Notes under the pieces: generated by a model | What the model was told of the DNA's origin: nothing | Seen by the model: the letters and a program-made list of their open reading frames with translations, nothing else | Databases searched by the model: none | Made by a program: the position numbers and the translations under genes | Assembly: GCA_900764725.1 (NCBI GenBank) | Contig: CAAFPB010000512.1 | Coordinates: 1-20,641 of the forward strand | Length of the DNA stretch: 20,641 nucleotides | Direction of reading: 5' to 3' | Source: an uncultured Catenibacterium sp. | Lineage (GTDB): Bacteria > Bacillota_I > Bacilli_A > Erysipelotrichales > Coprobacillaceae | In this document: positions 7,378 to 15,296 of the stretch, piece after piece | Position numbering within the stretch: the first letter of the stretch is position 1 | Layout: the number at the start of each line of letters is the position of its first letter

Positions 7378-8137
7378 AGATTTGTGGTTTGATTAGTACT
7401 CTTCCTGTACCACGATAAACATTAACTAAACCTTCACCACTCATTGCTGAACCAATGAGTGTTTTACCGCTTCTTTCTACTGTGAAGTCTAGGTTTTCAC
7501 TCCAGGCAATGGCGAAAGAACCATCAATCTTTAATGTATCATTATGTAAATCAATAGTTATAAGTTCTTCTTGTGGTACATCACATTCTAATACGACTTT
7601 ACCAGAACCTTTTAGACAGAGATTGAATAGTCCTTCATCCCCGATAGTCTGTCCTGATACACTTTTAATCATAGATGTACTTAAGTTAACCTTTGTTTCA
7701 GAAGCACAATATAAACCATCTTCTACACACATTGCGCCATTCCAATCATCTAGATCTTCTATAATATAATGTTTATAACTTGGTTCTGTGACTATTACAC
7801 CTGTTCCTTCGTATTGTGGTTTAATAGTAGATTCACCTGTGACCTGTGAATTAAAGAACTTCTTAATTGTATCACCAATACCCTTTAAACCTGTTGTCTG
7901 ATGTACATCACCTACATACCACTGCATTGCCCCTGGCTGTATGTTTACACTCTCATCATTTAAAGTGATCATTAATTGTCTTTTCTTCACATTCATCTGA
8001 CTCATATAGAATTTAATTTGTGCATCATCCGCTGTACAGCTTAAATCCTTATCATATTGAATGACTTTAAATATCCCTTTACGACTCACTACAGAAACAT
8101 TACTATTATCTTCATAATTAAAAATCTGGAATCCCAT
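7376..8137 (-). CDS. AIM24 family protein (TIGR00266/DUF124)
   Basis: This is a 253-residue beta-rich protein of the AIM24 family, named after a yeast mitochondrial protein; the bacterial members have no firmly known activity. Family features are visible: a long run of beta strands, WYVGDV in the first half, GDEGLFNLCLKGSGKVVLEC around residue 170, and the C-terminal SGEGLVNVYRGTGRVLI. There is no signal peptide or membrane helix. The start is firm: AAGGAGGG lies about 6 bases upstream. A TATAAT-like element (minus strand, 8158-8163) follows the deoC U-tract at once, so it may have its own promoter placed on the end of the upstream terminator. The gene ends at the bidirectional terminator shared with the XRE gene. 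Confidence 0.88.
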   Translation of the reverse strand: MGFQIFNYEDNSNVSVVSRKGIFKVIQYDKDLSCTADDAQIKFYMSQMNVKKRQLMITLNDESVNIQPGAMQWYVGDVHQTTGLKGIGDTIKKFFNSQVTGESTIKPQYEGTGVIVTEPSYKHYIIEDLDDWNGAMCVEDGLYCASETKVNLSTSMIKSVSGQTIGDEGLFNLCLKGSGKVVLECDVPQEELITIDLHNDTLKIDGSFAIAWSENLDFTVERSGKTLIGSAMSGEGLVNVYRGTGRVLIKPQI

Positions 8138-8167
8138 AAAAATCCCTCCTTAACACTATTATATACG

Positions 8168-8189
8168 AAAAAAAGGTCTTGCGACCTTT
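8168..8189 (-). terminator. Terminator of deoC
   Basis: On the minus strand AAAGGTC pairs with GACCTTT around a GCAA (GNRA) tetraloop, followed by a run of seven T's. The stem overlaps the deoC stop codon. Confidence 0.9.
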
Positions 8190-8889
8190 AAATCTTAATA
8201 ACACCATCTACTGCTTTTTGCTTTAATTCTTCAATAATAGAGACTCCTGCACTTGTACCAACACGAGTTGCTCCATTTTGAATCATTTTAATAAAAGTAT
8301 CTGCATCTCTAATACCGCCTGCAGCCTTTACTTCTACCTCATCACCTACATATTTCTTCATCAATGCGACATCTTCAAAAGTGGCACCACCAGTTCCAAA
8401 ACCAGTAGAAGTTTTAATAAAATCAGGTTTTACAACTTTCGCAATTTCACATAACTTGATCTTTTCTTCATCATTAAGATAACAGTTTTCAAAAATAACT
8501 TTACAAGGAATATTGTGTGCATGACATGCATTCACAATCTGTGTCATTTCATCTTTAATATAATCCCAGTTCTTATTCTTAACTTCTGTTTGATTGATCA
8601 CATAATCAATCTCTGTTGCACCTTCCTCAATCGCATTATTTGTATCAAATACCTTAGAGGCAATAGTAGTTTGTCCTAAAGGAAATGAGATGGCAGCTCC
8701 AACATGAATATCAGTACCCTTTAATAGTTCTGCACATAAATGAGACTGTACCTGATTAATCGCAACCATTTTAAAATGATAATCCTTAGCCTCATCACAT
8801 AGTTTTTCCATATCTTTACTAGAAGCATCAGTATGAAGATTAGTATGATCAATCATCTGTGCCAATTCATCAATAGTATATTCTTTCAT
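8188..8889 (-). CDS. deoC: Deoxyribose-phosphate aldolase
   Basis: This enzyme (EC 4.1.2.4, 233 residues) cleaves 2-deoxyribose-5-phosphate into glyceraldehyde-3-phosphate and acetaldehyde in deoxynucleoside breakdown. It is a TIM-barrel class I aldolase. The Schiff-base lysine is Lys159 in [14 protein letters not shown], the assisting lysine is Lys188 in [13 protein letters not shown], and the catalytic aspartate lies in EIDYVIN. The N-terminal MIDHTNLH is also typical. There is an in-frame ATG two codons upstream (8895), but it is only about 2 bases from the AAGGAG site; the ATG at 8889 has proper 8-base spacing. No deoB, pdp or nupC gene adjoins, so it seems to be transcribed alone, divergently from the GntR gene. 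Confidence 0.96.
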   Translation of the reverse strand: MKEYTIDELAQMIDHTNLHTDASSKDMEKLCDEAKDYHFKMVAINQVQSHLCAELLKGTDIHVGAAISFPLGQTTIASKVFDTNNAIEEGATEIDYVINQTEVKNKNWDYIKDEMTQIVNACHAHNIPCKVIFENCYLNDEEKIKLCEIAKVVKPDFIKTSTGFGTGGATFEDVALMKKYVGDEVEVKAAGGIRDADTFIKMIQNGATRVGTSAGVSIIEELKQKAVDGVIKI

Positions 8890-8910
8890 AATCATCTCTC
8901 CTTTACATAT

Positions 8911-8939
8911 ATACTAACATTATAGCCTTAATATGTCAA
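8911..8939 (-). promoter_or_regulatory. Probable deoC promoter
   Basis: On the minus strand a perfect TTGACA (8934-8939) stands 17 bases before TAGTAT (8911-8916). A perfect TATAAT (8919-8924) also lies between them, but without a well-spaced -35. Either -10 would place the start just upstream of the deoC ribosome binding site. Confidence 0.45.
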
Positions 8940-8953
8940 TGTTATGTAAATAT

Positions 8954-8981
8954 ATCACTTGTGATTCTAATGTGATAAAAT
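8954..8981 (+). promoter_or_regulatory. Candidate promoter/operator of the GntR-GH32 pair
   Basis: An extended -10 (TGATAAAAT, 8973-8981) lies about 30 bases before the gntR start. Directly upstream is the dyad ATCAC-TT-GTGAT (8954-8965), with another GTGAT at 8972-8976 overlapping the -10. The dyad would occupy the -35 region and may be the autoregulatory GntR site. The -35 hexamer itself is weak. Confidence 0.4.
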
Positions 8982-9007
8982 AGTATATATATGGGGGAGG
9001 AAACGTT

Positions 9008-9727
9008 ATGACCGCTTTATATTTAGATGTAAAGAAAGACTTATTAGATAAAATTACATCAGGTGAGTATTCAGAAGGAACTATTATTCCTACAGAACAT
9101 GAACTTTCTGATTTATACAATGTGAGTCGTCCAACGATTAGAAAAGCTGTACAGATATTAGTAGATGCAGGTTATTTAGAAAAGAAAAAGAAACGTGGTA
9201 CGATTGTATGTGCACCTAAAGTAATTCAAGATTTTACTCAATCAATATCAAGCTTTGATACACAGATGAAAAGACATGGTGTTGTATCTAAAACACAGGT
9301 GATTACATTTAAGATGGAAGAAGCATCTAAAGAGATTGCGAAATCTTTAAAGATTCATGAAAAAGATTTAGTCTATAAGCTTGTTCGTTTACGTTATACA
9401 GATCATAATCCCAATGTCTTTATTACAACTTATATTCCTGTTTCTTTATTTCCAGGTCTACTTGATACTGACTTTACGCATATTAGACTTTATGATGTTT
9501 TTGAGAAACAGGGACACAGTATTGATACAATTGATCGTACATTAGAAATTGCGTTAGCTGATGATACGATTGCGGATATGCTGGATATAGATGAAGGAGA
9601 ACCATTATTCTATTTCCGTTCTATTGGTTATGATACACAAAAGAATCCAATAGAATATTCTATTGCCCGTTATCGAGGAGATATTAATACATTCACATTA
9701 CATCTTAATCAACACAAAGGAGATTAA
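9008..9727 (+). CDS. GntR/HutC family regulator with UTRA domain
   Basis: This is a 239-residue repressor-type protein. Residues ~3-70 are a winged helix of the GntR type (GTIIPTEHELSDLYNVSRPTIRKAVQILVDAGYLEKKKKRGTI, interrupted only by short variable parts), and residues ~95-232 are a UTRA effector domain ending in YSIARYRGDINTFTL. UTRA domains usually bind a sugar phosphate or similar small molecule. A strong GGAGG lies 8 bases before the start. The stop is one base from the start of the GH32 gene, whose ribosome site lies inside this gene, so the two are co-transcribed. It probably senses the substrate or product of the fructosidase (inference). Most sucrose operons use a LacI-type ScrR instead. 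Confidence 0.93.
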   Translation: MTALYLDVKKDLLDKITSGEYSEGTIIPTEHELSDLYNVSRPTIRKAVQILVDAGYLEKKKKRGTIVCAPKVIQDFTQSISSFDTQMKRHGVVSKTQVITFKMEEASKEIAKSLKIHEKDLVYKLVRLRYTDHNPNVFITTYIPVSLFPGLLDTDFTHIRLYDVFEKQGHSIDTIDRTLEIALADDTIADMLDIDEGEPLFYFRSIGYDTQKNPIEYSIARYRGDINTFTLHLNQHKGD

Positions 9728-9728
9728 T

Positions 9729-10991
9729 ATGACATACCGTTTAAAATACCATGTATGTCCTGAACATGGATGGATCAATGATCCAAATGGATTTTCTTAT
9801 TTCCAGGGCTACTATCACTTATTTTACCAATACTACCCTGATGAACCTGTATGGGGACCAATGCATTGGGGTCATGTAAGAAGTAAAGATTTAGTTCATT
9901 GGGAAAACCTCCCAATTGCGTTAACTCCAGGAGATCAAGAAGATCTTGATGGATGTTTTTCTGGTAGTGCAATAGAATACAATAACCGTTTATACTTAAT
10001 TTATACAGGTAATATTTATGATGATCCTGAACATATCACATTCCATCAGAATGTGAATATTGCCTGGAGTGAAGATGGTATTCATTTTCATAAATATGAA
10101 AATAATCCAGTGATTAGTGCACCACCTGAAGATAATACATATCATTTTCGTGATCCCAAAGTATGGAAAGAAGATGATCATTTTAAGATGATTATTGGTG
10201 GTCAGAAGGAAGATGGAAGAGGACATGTACTCATTTATCAATCTAATGATTTAATCAATTGGGACTATTTAGGTGAATATGGACATGCTTCTACCATTGA
10301 TCATGAAGGTAAAATGTGGGAATGTCCTGATTTGTTTAGACTCAATGGTGTTAATGTATTACTCATGTCACCACAAGGTATTAAAGAAGATGGTGAAAAA
10401 TACAGAAACTATCATCAAACAGGATATAAGATCAATGATTCTTTTATTGAATTAGATCATGGTCATGATTTCTATGCAGCTACTACAATGCTTGCACCTG
10501 ATGGTAGACGAATACTCATGGCATGGATGGATATGTGGCATAGTGAATTCCCTGAAAAAGAAGAAGGGTGGTCAGGGGCTATGACTTTCCCTAGAGAACT
10601 TACTATTCATGATGATCATCTCTATATGATGCCAGTAGAAGAACTTTCATTACTTAGAGGAAAAAGTCAAAAAGTAGAAGTCACAGATTATCTGCTTCCT
10701 TCTAGACAGGTAGAAATCGATTTAGATTTATATGAGGGGTTAACTCTTGCTTTAAGTGATCTCTATACACTTAAAGTAAAAGATCATAAAGTCACTGTAA
10801 TGAATCAGACAGAACGTGTAGGAACTATTAAAGATTATCAGTCTATGAAGTTATTGATTGATTCAAGTAGTGTAGAAGTATTTATAAATGGTGGAGAGCT
10901 TGTCTTTACAGATAGAGTTTATTTTAAAGATACACCAGTACTTTCATTTAATAGAAGTGTGACTTGTGAAATCACTTCATTATGTGAGTAA
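9729..10991 (+). CDS. GH32 beta-fructosidase / sucrose-6-phosphate hydrolase
   Basis: This is a 420-residue glycoside hydrolase of family 32 that cleaves terminal beta-fructosyl bonds. The three catalytic acids are present: Asp18 in WINDPNG (nucleophile), Asp142 in FRDPK (transition-state stabiliser) and Glu198 in MWECPDL (acid/base). The five-bladed propeller is followed by a C-terminal beta-sandwich ending in SSVEVFINGGE. There is no signal peptide, so it acts in the cytoplasm on imported sucrose, sucrose-6-phosphate or short fructans. I chose the ATG at 9729, which follows AAAGGAG; the open frame extends 22 codons upstream into gntR, but those residues do not belong to the family. No transporter or fructokinase adjoins, so the substrate stays open. 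Confidence 0.93.
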   Translation: MTYRLKYHVCPEHGWINDPNGFSYFQGYYHLFYQYYPDEPVWGPMHWGHVRSKDLVHWENLPIALTPGDQEDLDGCFSGSAIEYNNRLYLIYTGNIYDDPEHITFHQNVNIAWSEDGIHFHKYENNPVISAPPEDNTYHFRDPKVWKEDDHFKMIIGGQKEDGRGHVLIYQSNDLINWDYLGEYGHASTIDHEGKMWECPDLFRLNGVNVLLMSPQGIKEDGEKYRNYHQTGYKINDSFIELDHGHDFYAATTMLAPDGRRILMAWMDMWHSEFPEKEEGWSGAMTFPRELTIHDDHLYMMPVEELSLLRGKSQKVEVTDYLLPSRQVEIDLDLYEGLTLALSDLYTLKVKDHKVTVMNQTERVGTIKDYQSMKLLIDSSSVEVFINGGELVFTDRVYFKDTPVLSFNRSVTCEITSLCE

Positions 10992-11010
10992 TAAATCAAG
11001 GGGGAAATAT

Positions 11011-12615
11011 ATGAAAAAGATAGAATTTAAATCTATGTTGGTGTCTATTATTCTTGTATTAATTATTTATTATTTTTATACACCAGCACTTAATATTCAT
11101 GCGATAGAATTTTGGATATTTATTATTGTCGCATTATGTATTTATGGTGCATCTACTTCTTATAGCACATTACTCGGTAAGAAATTCAAGCCTGAAAAGG
11201 TTGGCTATTTAGGTGTAGCTGTCGCAGTGATTGTGGCAGGTATACTCGTGACTGATTTATTCACAAGTAAGATTTTCCATGCATCACGTTATGCAAGTCG
11301 TATAGAAGTAGAAAATGTAAAGTTCAACAATAAAACTTTACATGAAGTAGACTTCTCTAAGACGCCTATTATTGATCGTAAGAGTACTGTAAAGCTTGGA
11401 GATAAGGTCATGGGTGAGATTCCAGAATATGTCTCTCAGTTTGAAGTAAGTGATGATTATACACAGATTTCTTATAAGAATAGTGTTTATCGTGTCACTC
11501 CATTAGAATATGCCAGCTTCTTTAAATATTTGACTAACAGTAAGAATGGTATTCCTGCTTATATTACAGTGAATTCTACTAATGGTAAGGCAGAAATAGT
11601 GAAACTAAAGGATTTAGGATTAGATGGTATGAAATATGTTCCTTCAGCCATTTTGAATCATAATCTTAATCGTAAACTCCAATTAACTTATCCAACATCT
11701 ATTTTTGGATCTCCTTCTTTTGAAATAGATGAAAAAGGACATCCTTGGTATGTATGTACAACTTATACTTACTTTGGTGTAGAAAACAAGAAACAAGTTA
11801 CAGGTGCTGTTTTATTTGATCCTATTACTGGTAAATCTAAGAAATATGATAAAGATAAAGTACCTAAATGGGTGGACCGTGTATATCCAGAAGAACTCAT
11901 TATGACTGAAATAGATGAAAACGGAAGCTTACAAGATGGATTCTTTAACTCAGTACTTGGACAAAAGAATGTGACTGTTACTTCTGAAGGTTATAACTAT
12001 TTAGAAAAGGATGGAGATATCTGGATCTATAGTGGAATTACTTCAGCTAATAAAGATTCTTCTAACTTAGGCTTTGTATTATCTAATTTACGTACACATC
12101 AGACTTTACGTTTCTCTTGTTCTGGGGCAAATGAAAAAGCTGCAATGAAATCTGCAGAAGGTGAAGTAAAGAACTATGGTTATGATGCAACATTCCCATT
12201 ATTAGTGAATGTAGGTGGTCATCCTGTTTATTTGATTTCACTTAAGGATAGTGGAGGACTTATTAAACAGTATGCAATGGTTGATGCAAAGGATTATCAG
12301 AAGGTATCTGTTTATTCTGCCGATTCAGTGAAGAATCTAGAACTACTAAAGAAGAGTTTCCTTTCTTCTCAGACAATTATAGATGAGTCTGATGCTGAAA
12401 CTAAGAAGAAGGATATCACTATCCAAAGTGTACAATTACTTAATGTGGATGGTAAATCTAAGCTATTTATTGTAGATACAGAAGGTAAGAAATACAAAGC
12501 AGTTATTACTTCAGAAAATGAAAATACACTTGCTTTCTTAAAAGCAGGTGAAACAATTCATATTCGTTATATTGAAATGAATGATGTAAATGTGATTAAG
12601 AATGTAGGTGAATAG
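11011..12615 (+). CDS. Uncharacterised membrane protein with large C-terminal domain
   Basis: This is a 534-residue protein. Three hydrophobic helices lie at about residues 9-26, 32-50 and 63-84, followed by a ~450-residue soluble part rich in beta structure. Recognisable conserved-looking blocks are FHASRYASRIEV, QFEVSDDYTQISY, RVTPLEYASFFKYL, GIPAYITVN, WVDRVYPEELIM, VTVTSEGYNYLEKDGDIW and YDATFPLLVNVGGHPVYLISLKDSGGL. From memory these blocks also occur in a conserved uncharacterised family of gut Bacillota, sometimes loosely labelled CvpA-like; I cannot confirm this here. The last ~75 residues (ITIQSVQLLNVDGKSKLFIV onward) resemble a small nucleotide-free beta barrel. The start at 11011 follows AAGGGGG; the frame upstream overlaps GH32 and was rejected. 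It is coupled to the lipoprotein gene downstream. Confidence 0.75.
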   Translation: MKKIEFKSMLVSIILVLIIYYFYTPALNIHAIEFWIFIIVALCIYGASTSYSTLLGKKFKPEKVGYLGVAVAVIVAGILVTDLFTSKIFHASRYASRIEVENVKFNNKTLHEVDFSKTPIIDRKSTVKLGDKVMGEIPEYVSQFEVSDDYTQISYKNSVYRVTPLEYASFFKYLTNSKNGIPAYITVNSTNGKAEIVKLKDLGLDGMKYVPSAILNHNLNRKLQLTYPTSIFGSPSFEIDEKGHPWYVCTTYTYFGVENKKQVTGAVLFDPITGKSKKYDKDKVPKWVDRVYPEELIMTEIDENGSLQDGFFNSVLGQKNVTVTSEGYNYLEKDGDIWIYSGITSANKDSSNLGFVLSNLRTHQTLRFSCSGANEKAAMKSAEGEVKNYGYDATFPLLVNVGGHPVYLISLKDSGGLIKQYAMVDAKDYQKVSVYSADSVKNLELLKKSFLSSQTIIDESDAETKKKDITIQSVQLLNVDGKSKLFIVDTEGKKYKAVITSENENTLAFLKAGETIHIRYIEMNDVNVIKNVGE

Positions 12616-12616
12616 A

Positions 12617-13243
12617 ATGAAAAGAATAATGAAGATTTTCACAGTTACTTTAGTATGTTTATCACTATGTGGATGTTCTTATTTCAAGTCTAAGCTCAAT
12701 GATATTAAAGGTAGTTTAATTGGGAATGGGTATACAATTGACACATATGATAATTATGGAAATAAGGTTTTTGAAACAAAAGGTCAAAAGATCAAGATTA
12801 CTGGTAATAAGGTAAAAGAAGTTTCTTATAGTTCTGATGGTAGTGTGAATGAAGGCTATAGCTTATCATCAGTTATTACTATCACAATTGATGGGAATGA
12901 AATAGAAAGCTGTGGAGATACATGTATCTTTGAACAAAGTGGATTAGATGCAGAAGTAGACTTTACTAAGAAGCATATTAATAGTACAGCTAACGGAATT
13001 ACAGCTAATACAGCTATTGCGAATTACTTGAATAAGTATAAGAATTTATTTGGTAAGAGAAGAATAGTTGTTGTGAAGTCTCAATTAGGTCAGCCTATTA
13101 AGGCATATCAAGGTGATGATGTATATTGGGAAATTCCTGAAAACCTTCCTAAGATGACTAAACTTATGATTGATGGTAAAGCACTTTATATTCATCGTGC
13201 AAACTTCCAGATTATTGATTCAGATTGTTTAACAGAAGAGTAG
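12617..13243 (+). CDS. Lipoprotein, DUF5052-like
   Basis: This is a 208-residue lipoprotein. It has a positively charged start (MKRIMKIF), a hydrophobic stretch and the lipobox LCGC with the lipidated Cys20, followed by SYFKSKLNDIKGSLIGNGYTI. The pattern of a small Bacillota lipoprotein with YTIDTYDNYGNKV resembles DUF5052 from memory; no function is known for that family. Two further cysteines (SCGDTC) could form a disulphide outside the cell. The start at 12617 uses AGGTG 6 bases upstream; an in-frame GTG at 12608 overlaps the previous gene by 8 bases and is less likely because it adds NR before the signal peptide. It is translationally coupled to the membrane protein before it, so the two probably act together at the membrane (inference). 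Confidence 0.78.
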   Translation: MKRIMKIFTVTLVCLSLCGCSYFKSKLNDIKGSLIGNGYTIDTYDNYGNKVFETKGQKIKITGNKVKEVSYSSDGSVNEGYSLSSVITITIDGNEIESCGDTCIFEQSGLDAEVDFTKKHINSTANGITANTAIANYLNKYKNLFGKRRIVVVKSQLGQPIKAYQGDDVYWEIPENLPKMTKLMIDGKALYIHRANFQIIDSDCLTEE

Positions 13244-13260
13244 TTCATCTACTCTTTTTT
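13236..13260 (+). terminator. Terminator after the lipoprotein gene
   Basis: An 8-bp stem (AAGAGTAG 13236-13243 with CTACTCTT 13249-13256) closes a TTCAT loop, followed by T's. The left arm contains the lipoprotein stop codon. Confidence 0.88.
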
Positions 13261-13262
13261 AG

Positions 13263-13293
13263 TTGACTATGAACTGTACTTTAGGTTTAAAAT
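13263..13293 (+). promoter_or_regulatory. Promoter of the DUF362 ferredoxin gene
   Basis: TTGACT (13263-13268) starts two bases after the preceding U-tract. A -10 follows either as TTTAAA (13286-13291, spacer 17) or TAAAAT (13288-13293, spacer 19). It lies about 20 bases before the ribosome site of the next gene. Confidence 0.55.
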
Positions 13294-13314
13294 AGTGTTA
13301 TGGAGGATATGTTT

Positions 13315-14439
13315 ATGGAGAAATCAAAAGTATATTTTACAGACTTTCGTACTCGTGTTGGTGTAAGCTTAACTGAAAAGCTTCAGCGTTTAATTAAGAA
13401 AGCAGGTATCACTGATATTGATATGGATGGTAAGTTTGTCGCCATCAAGATGCATTTTGGTGAATTAGGTAACCTATCTTATTTACGTCCTAATTATGCG
13501 AAAGCAGTCGCAGATGTTGTTAAGGAATGTGGAGGAAAACCATTCTTAACAGATTGTAATACTTTGTATCCTGGTTCTAGAAAGAACGCTTTAGAACATT
13601 TAGATTGTGCCAATATTAATGGGTTTAATACAATTACAACTGGTTGTCAGATCATTATTGGTGATGGTTTAAGAGGGACTGATGATATCACAGTACCTGT
13701 AAGAAATGGTGAATATTGTAAAGAAGCCTATATTGGTCGTGCAGTTATGGATGCAGATATCTTTATTAGCTTAACTCATTTTAAAGGTCATGAATCTACA
13801 GGCTTTGGTGGCGCTATTAAGAATATTGGTATGGGCTGTGGAAGCCGTGCTGGTAAGATGCAACAACATAATTCAGGTAAACCAATTGTGCATGAGGATT
13901 TATGTAGAGGATGTCGTCGCTGTGCAAAAGAATGTGGTAGTGATGCAATCACTTATGAAAATGGTAAAGCAGTGATCAATCAGGATATCTGTAAAGGATG
14001 TGGAAGATGTATTGGTGCCTGCGGGTTTGATGCAATTGAAAACCAGAACTGGGATGCCAATGAAATACTTGGTAGAAAAATGGCTGAGTATTCTCAGGCA
14101 GTATGTGATGGAAGACCTACATTCCATATTAGTTTAGTGAGAGATATTTCACCTAACTGTGACTGTCATGGTGAAAACGATGCACCTATCTTACCAGATG
14201 TTGGTATCTTTGCATCATTTGATCCTGTTGCCTTAGATCAGGCATGTGTAGATGCATGTTTACATGCAACACCTATGCCTAATAGTCAGTTATCTGATAA
14301 CTTGGCTAATCCACATTGGCATCACCATCATGATAACTTCCTAGACTCTAATCCTAATGTCAGATGGAAAGAAACATTAGAACATGCAGAAAAGATTGGT
14401 TTAGGTACAAGAGAATACGAACTCATTAAGATGAAATAA
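13315..14439 (+). CDS. DUF362 protein with two 4Fe-4S ferredoxin motifs
   Basis: This is a 374-residue cytoplasmic protein. The DUF362 domain fills most of it (KVYFTDFRT, KMHFGELGNLSYLRP, FISLTHFKGHESTGFGGAIK and the C-terminal FDPVALDQACVDAC). A dicluster ferredoxin segment is inserted at ~190-240: C197-C200-C203-C207 (CRGCRRCAKEC) and C226-C229-C232-C236 (CKGCGRCIGAC), each a full 4Fe-4S motif. The function of DUF362 is unsettled; such proteins are taken to be redox or electron-transfer partners in anaerobes. Additional Cys and His near the C-terminus (CDCHGE; HWHHHHDN) could bind metal. I chose the ATG at 13315 because GGAGG lies 8 bases before it; in-frame ATGs at 13300 and 13309 overlap or crowd that site. 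Confidence 0.92.
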   Translation: MEKSKVYFTDFRTRVGVSLTEKLQRLIKKAGITDIDMDGKFVAIKMHFGELGNLSYLRPNYAKAVADVVKECGGKPFLTDCNTLYPGSRKNALEHLDCANINGFNTITTGCQIIIGDGLRGTDDITVPVRNGEYCKEAYIGRAVMDADIFISLTHFKGHESTGFGGAIKNIGMGCGSRAGKMQQHNSGKPIVHEDLCRGCRRCAKECGSDAITYENGKAVINQDICKGCGRCIGACGFDAIENQNWDANEILGRKMAEYSQAVCDGRPTFHISLVRDISPNCDCHGENDAPILPDVGIFASFDPVALDQACVDACLHATPMPNSQLSDNLANPHWHHHHDNFLDSNPNVRWKETLEHAEKIGLGTREYELIKMK

Positions 14440-14441
14440 GA

Positions 14442-14464
14442 AAAAGCAGGCGGTGCCTGCTTTT
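14442..14464. terminator. Bidirectional terminator between DUF362 and HAD genes
   Basis: A 10-bp stem (AAAAGCAGGC 14442-14451 with GCCTGCTTTT 14455-14464) closes a GGT loop. The T-rich end serves the plus strand, and the A-run before it gives a U-tract on the minus strand. The HAD stop codon overlaps its right end. Confidence 0.88.
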
Positions 14465-15242
14465 AAATTATTTCAAAATGTTTTAATGCGTTATAGATAC
14501 CATCTTCATCTATATCATCTGTGACATAGTCTGCAGCTTCCTTAACATCATCACCCGCATTACCCATGGCAACAGAAATATGAGTATACTCAAACATATC
14601 AATATCATTCTTACCATCGCCAAAAGACATTGTCTCATCCTGATTAATAGAATAATACTTGAGTACTTCATGAATACCATTCTGTTTACCACCTGTGGCT
14701 GGAATAATATCCACTGCCTGGGGATTCCATTGTGTTTCCTTACAATGAGGCATTAATTCTTTAATTTCTTTTAATCTCTCATCATTTGTATCATAAGGAA
14801 TCACCTGATAAATAGAATGTGTATAACCTCTATGAATATCTCCTACTTCAGGGAGTGGTGTAGAAATAGCCTTCTGTACCTTTTCTACGACTTCATTATT
14901 AAAGTTAATATACATCAATTCATCCTCTACAAAAATGCAAGGCATATGGTTTGTATCTACATAATTAATAATGTTGTTGATGTCTTGTTGTTCAATAGGA
15001 AGGCCATAAATCATTCCATCTTTATTGAAACAATACTGTCCATTTAAAGTAATACAGGCATCAAACTCTAAATCCTGGATAGGAAGATCCCTCATCTCAC
15101 TTAAATGTCTTCCTGTCGCAATAAATGTAAGTATACCTTTTTCTTTTAATAGTCTCAATGCTTCTTTAGTAGACTCAGGAACACTATAAGTATTATGCGA
15201 AAGTAATGTTCCATCTATATCAAAAAATACAGCTTTAATCAT
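14463..15242 (-). CDS. Cof-type HAD-superfamily phosphatase
   Basis: This is a 259-residue haloacid-dehalogenase hydrolase of the Cof/YbiV type (C2B cap). Motif I is FFDIDGTLL with nucleophile Asp8 and Asp10, motif II is the Thr of FIATGRH, motif III is the Lys in GGKQNGI, and motif IV is SFGDGKNDIDMFE. Family members dephosphorylate sugar phosphates, FMN or PLP; the substrate cannot be read from sequence. I chose the ATG at 15242, which has GGAGG 7 bases upstream; an in-frame ATG nine codons earlier precedes that site. A TATGAT element right after the upstream U-tract may serve as its own -10. It lies downstream of the histidine phosphatase gene, separated by a terminator, and could also receive read-through. 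Confidence 0.93.
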   Translation of the reverse strand: MIKAVFFDIDGTLLSHNTYSVPESTKEALRLLKEKGILTFIATGRHLSEMRDLPIQDLEFDACITLNGQYCFNKDGMIYGLPIEQQDINNIINYVDTNHMPCIFVEDELMYINFNNEVVEKVQKAISTPLPEVGDIHRGYTHSIYQVIPYDTNDERLKEIKELMPHCKETQWNPQAVDIIPATGGKQNGIHEVLKYYSINQDETMSFGDGKNDIDMFEYTHISVAMGNAGDDVKEAADYVTDDIDEDGIYNALKHFEII

Positions 15243-15272
15243 AATCTGTCCTCCTGTCTTATTTATCATACT

Positions 15273-15295
15273 AAAAAAAGTTCCAAAAAGGAACT
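15273..15295 (-). terminator. Terminator of the histidine phosphatase gene
   Basis: On the minus strand AGTTCC pairs with GGAACT around a TTTTT loop, followed by seven T's. It stands one base after the gene's stop codon and about 30 bases before the HAD start. Confidence 0.8.
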
Positions 15296-15296
15296 C

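Noticed and set aside
9663..9728. Upstream extension of GH32 (from 9663)
   Set aside because: It overlaps the gntR end in another frame; the ATG at 9729 has AAAGGAG and gives the expected family start.
13790..14127. Open frames within the DUF362 gene, including a cysteine-free minus-strand frame
   Set aside because: They lie completely within a well-supported gene and have no own start signals.
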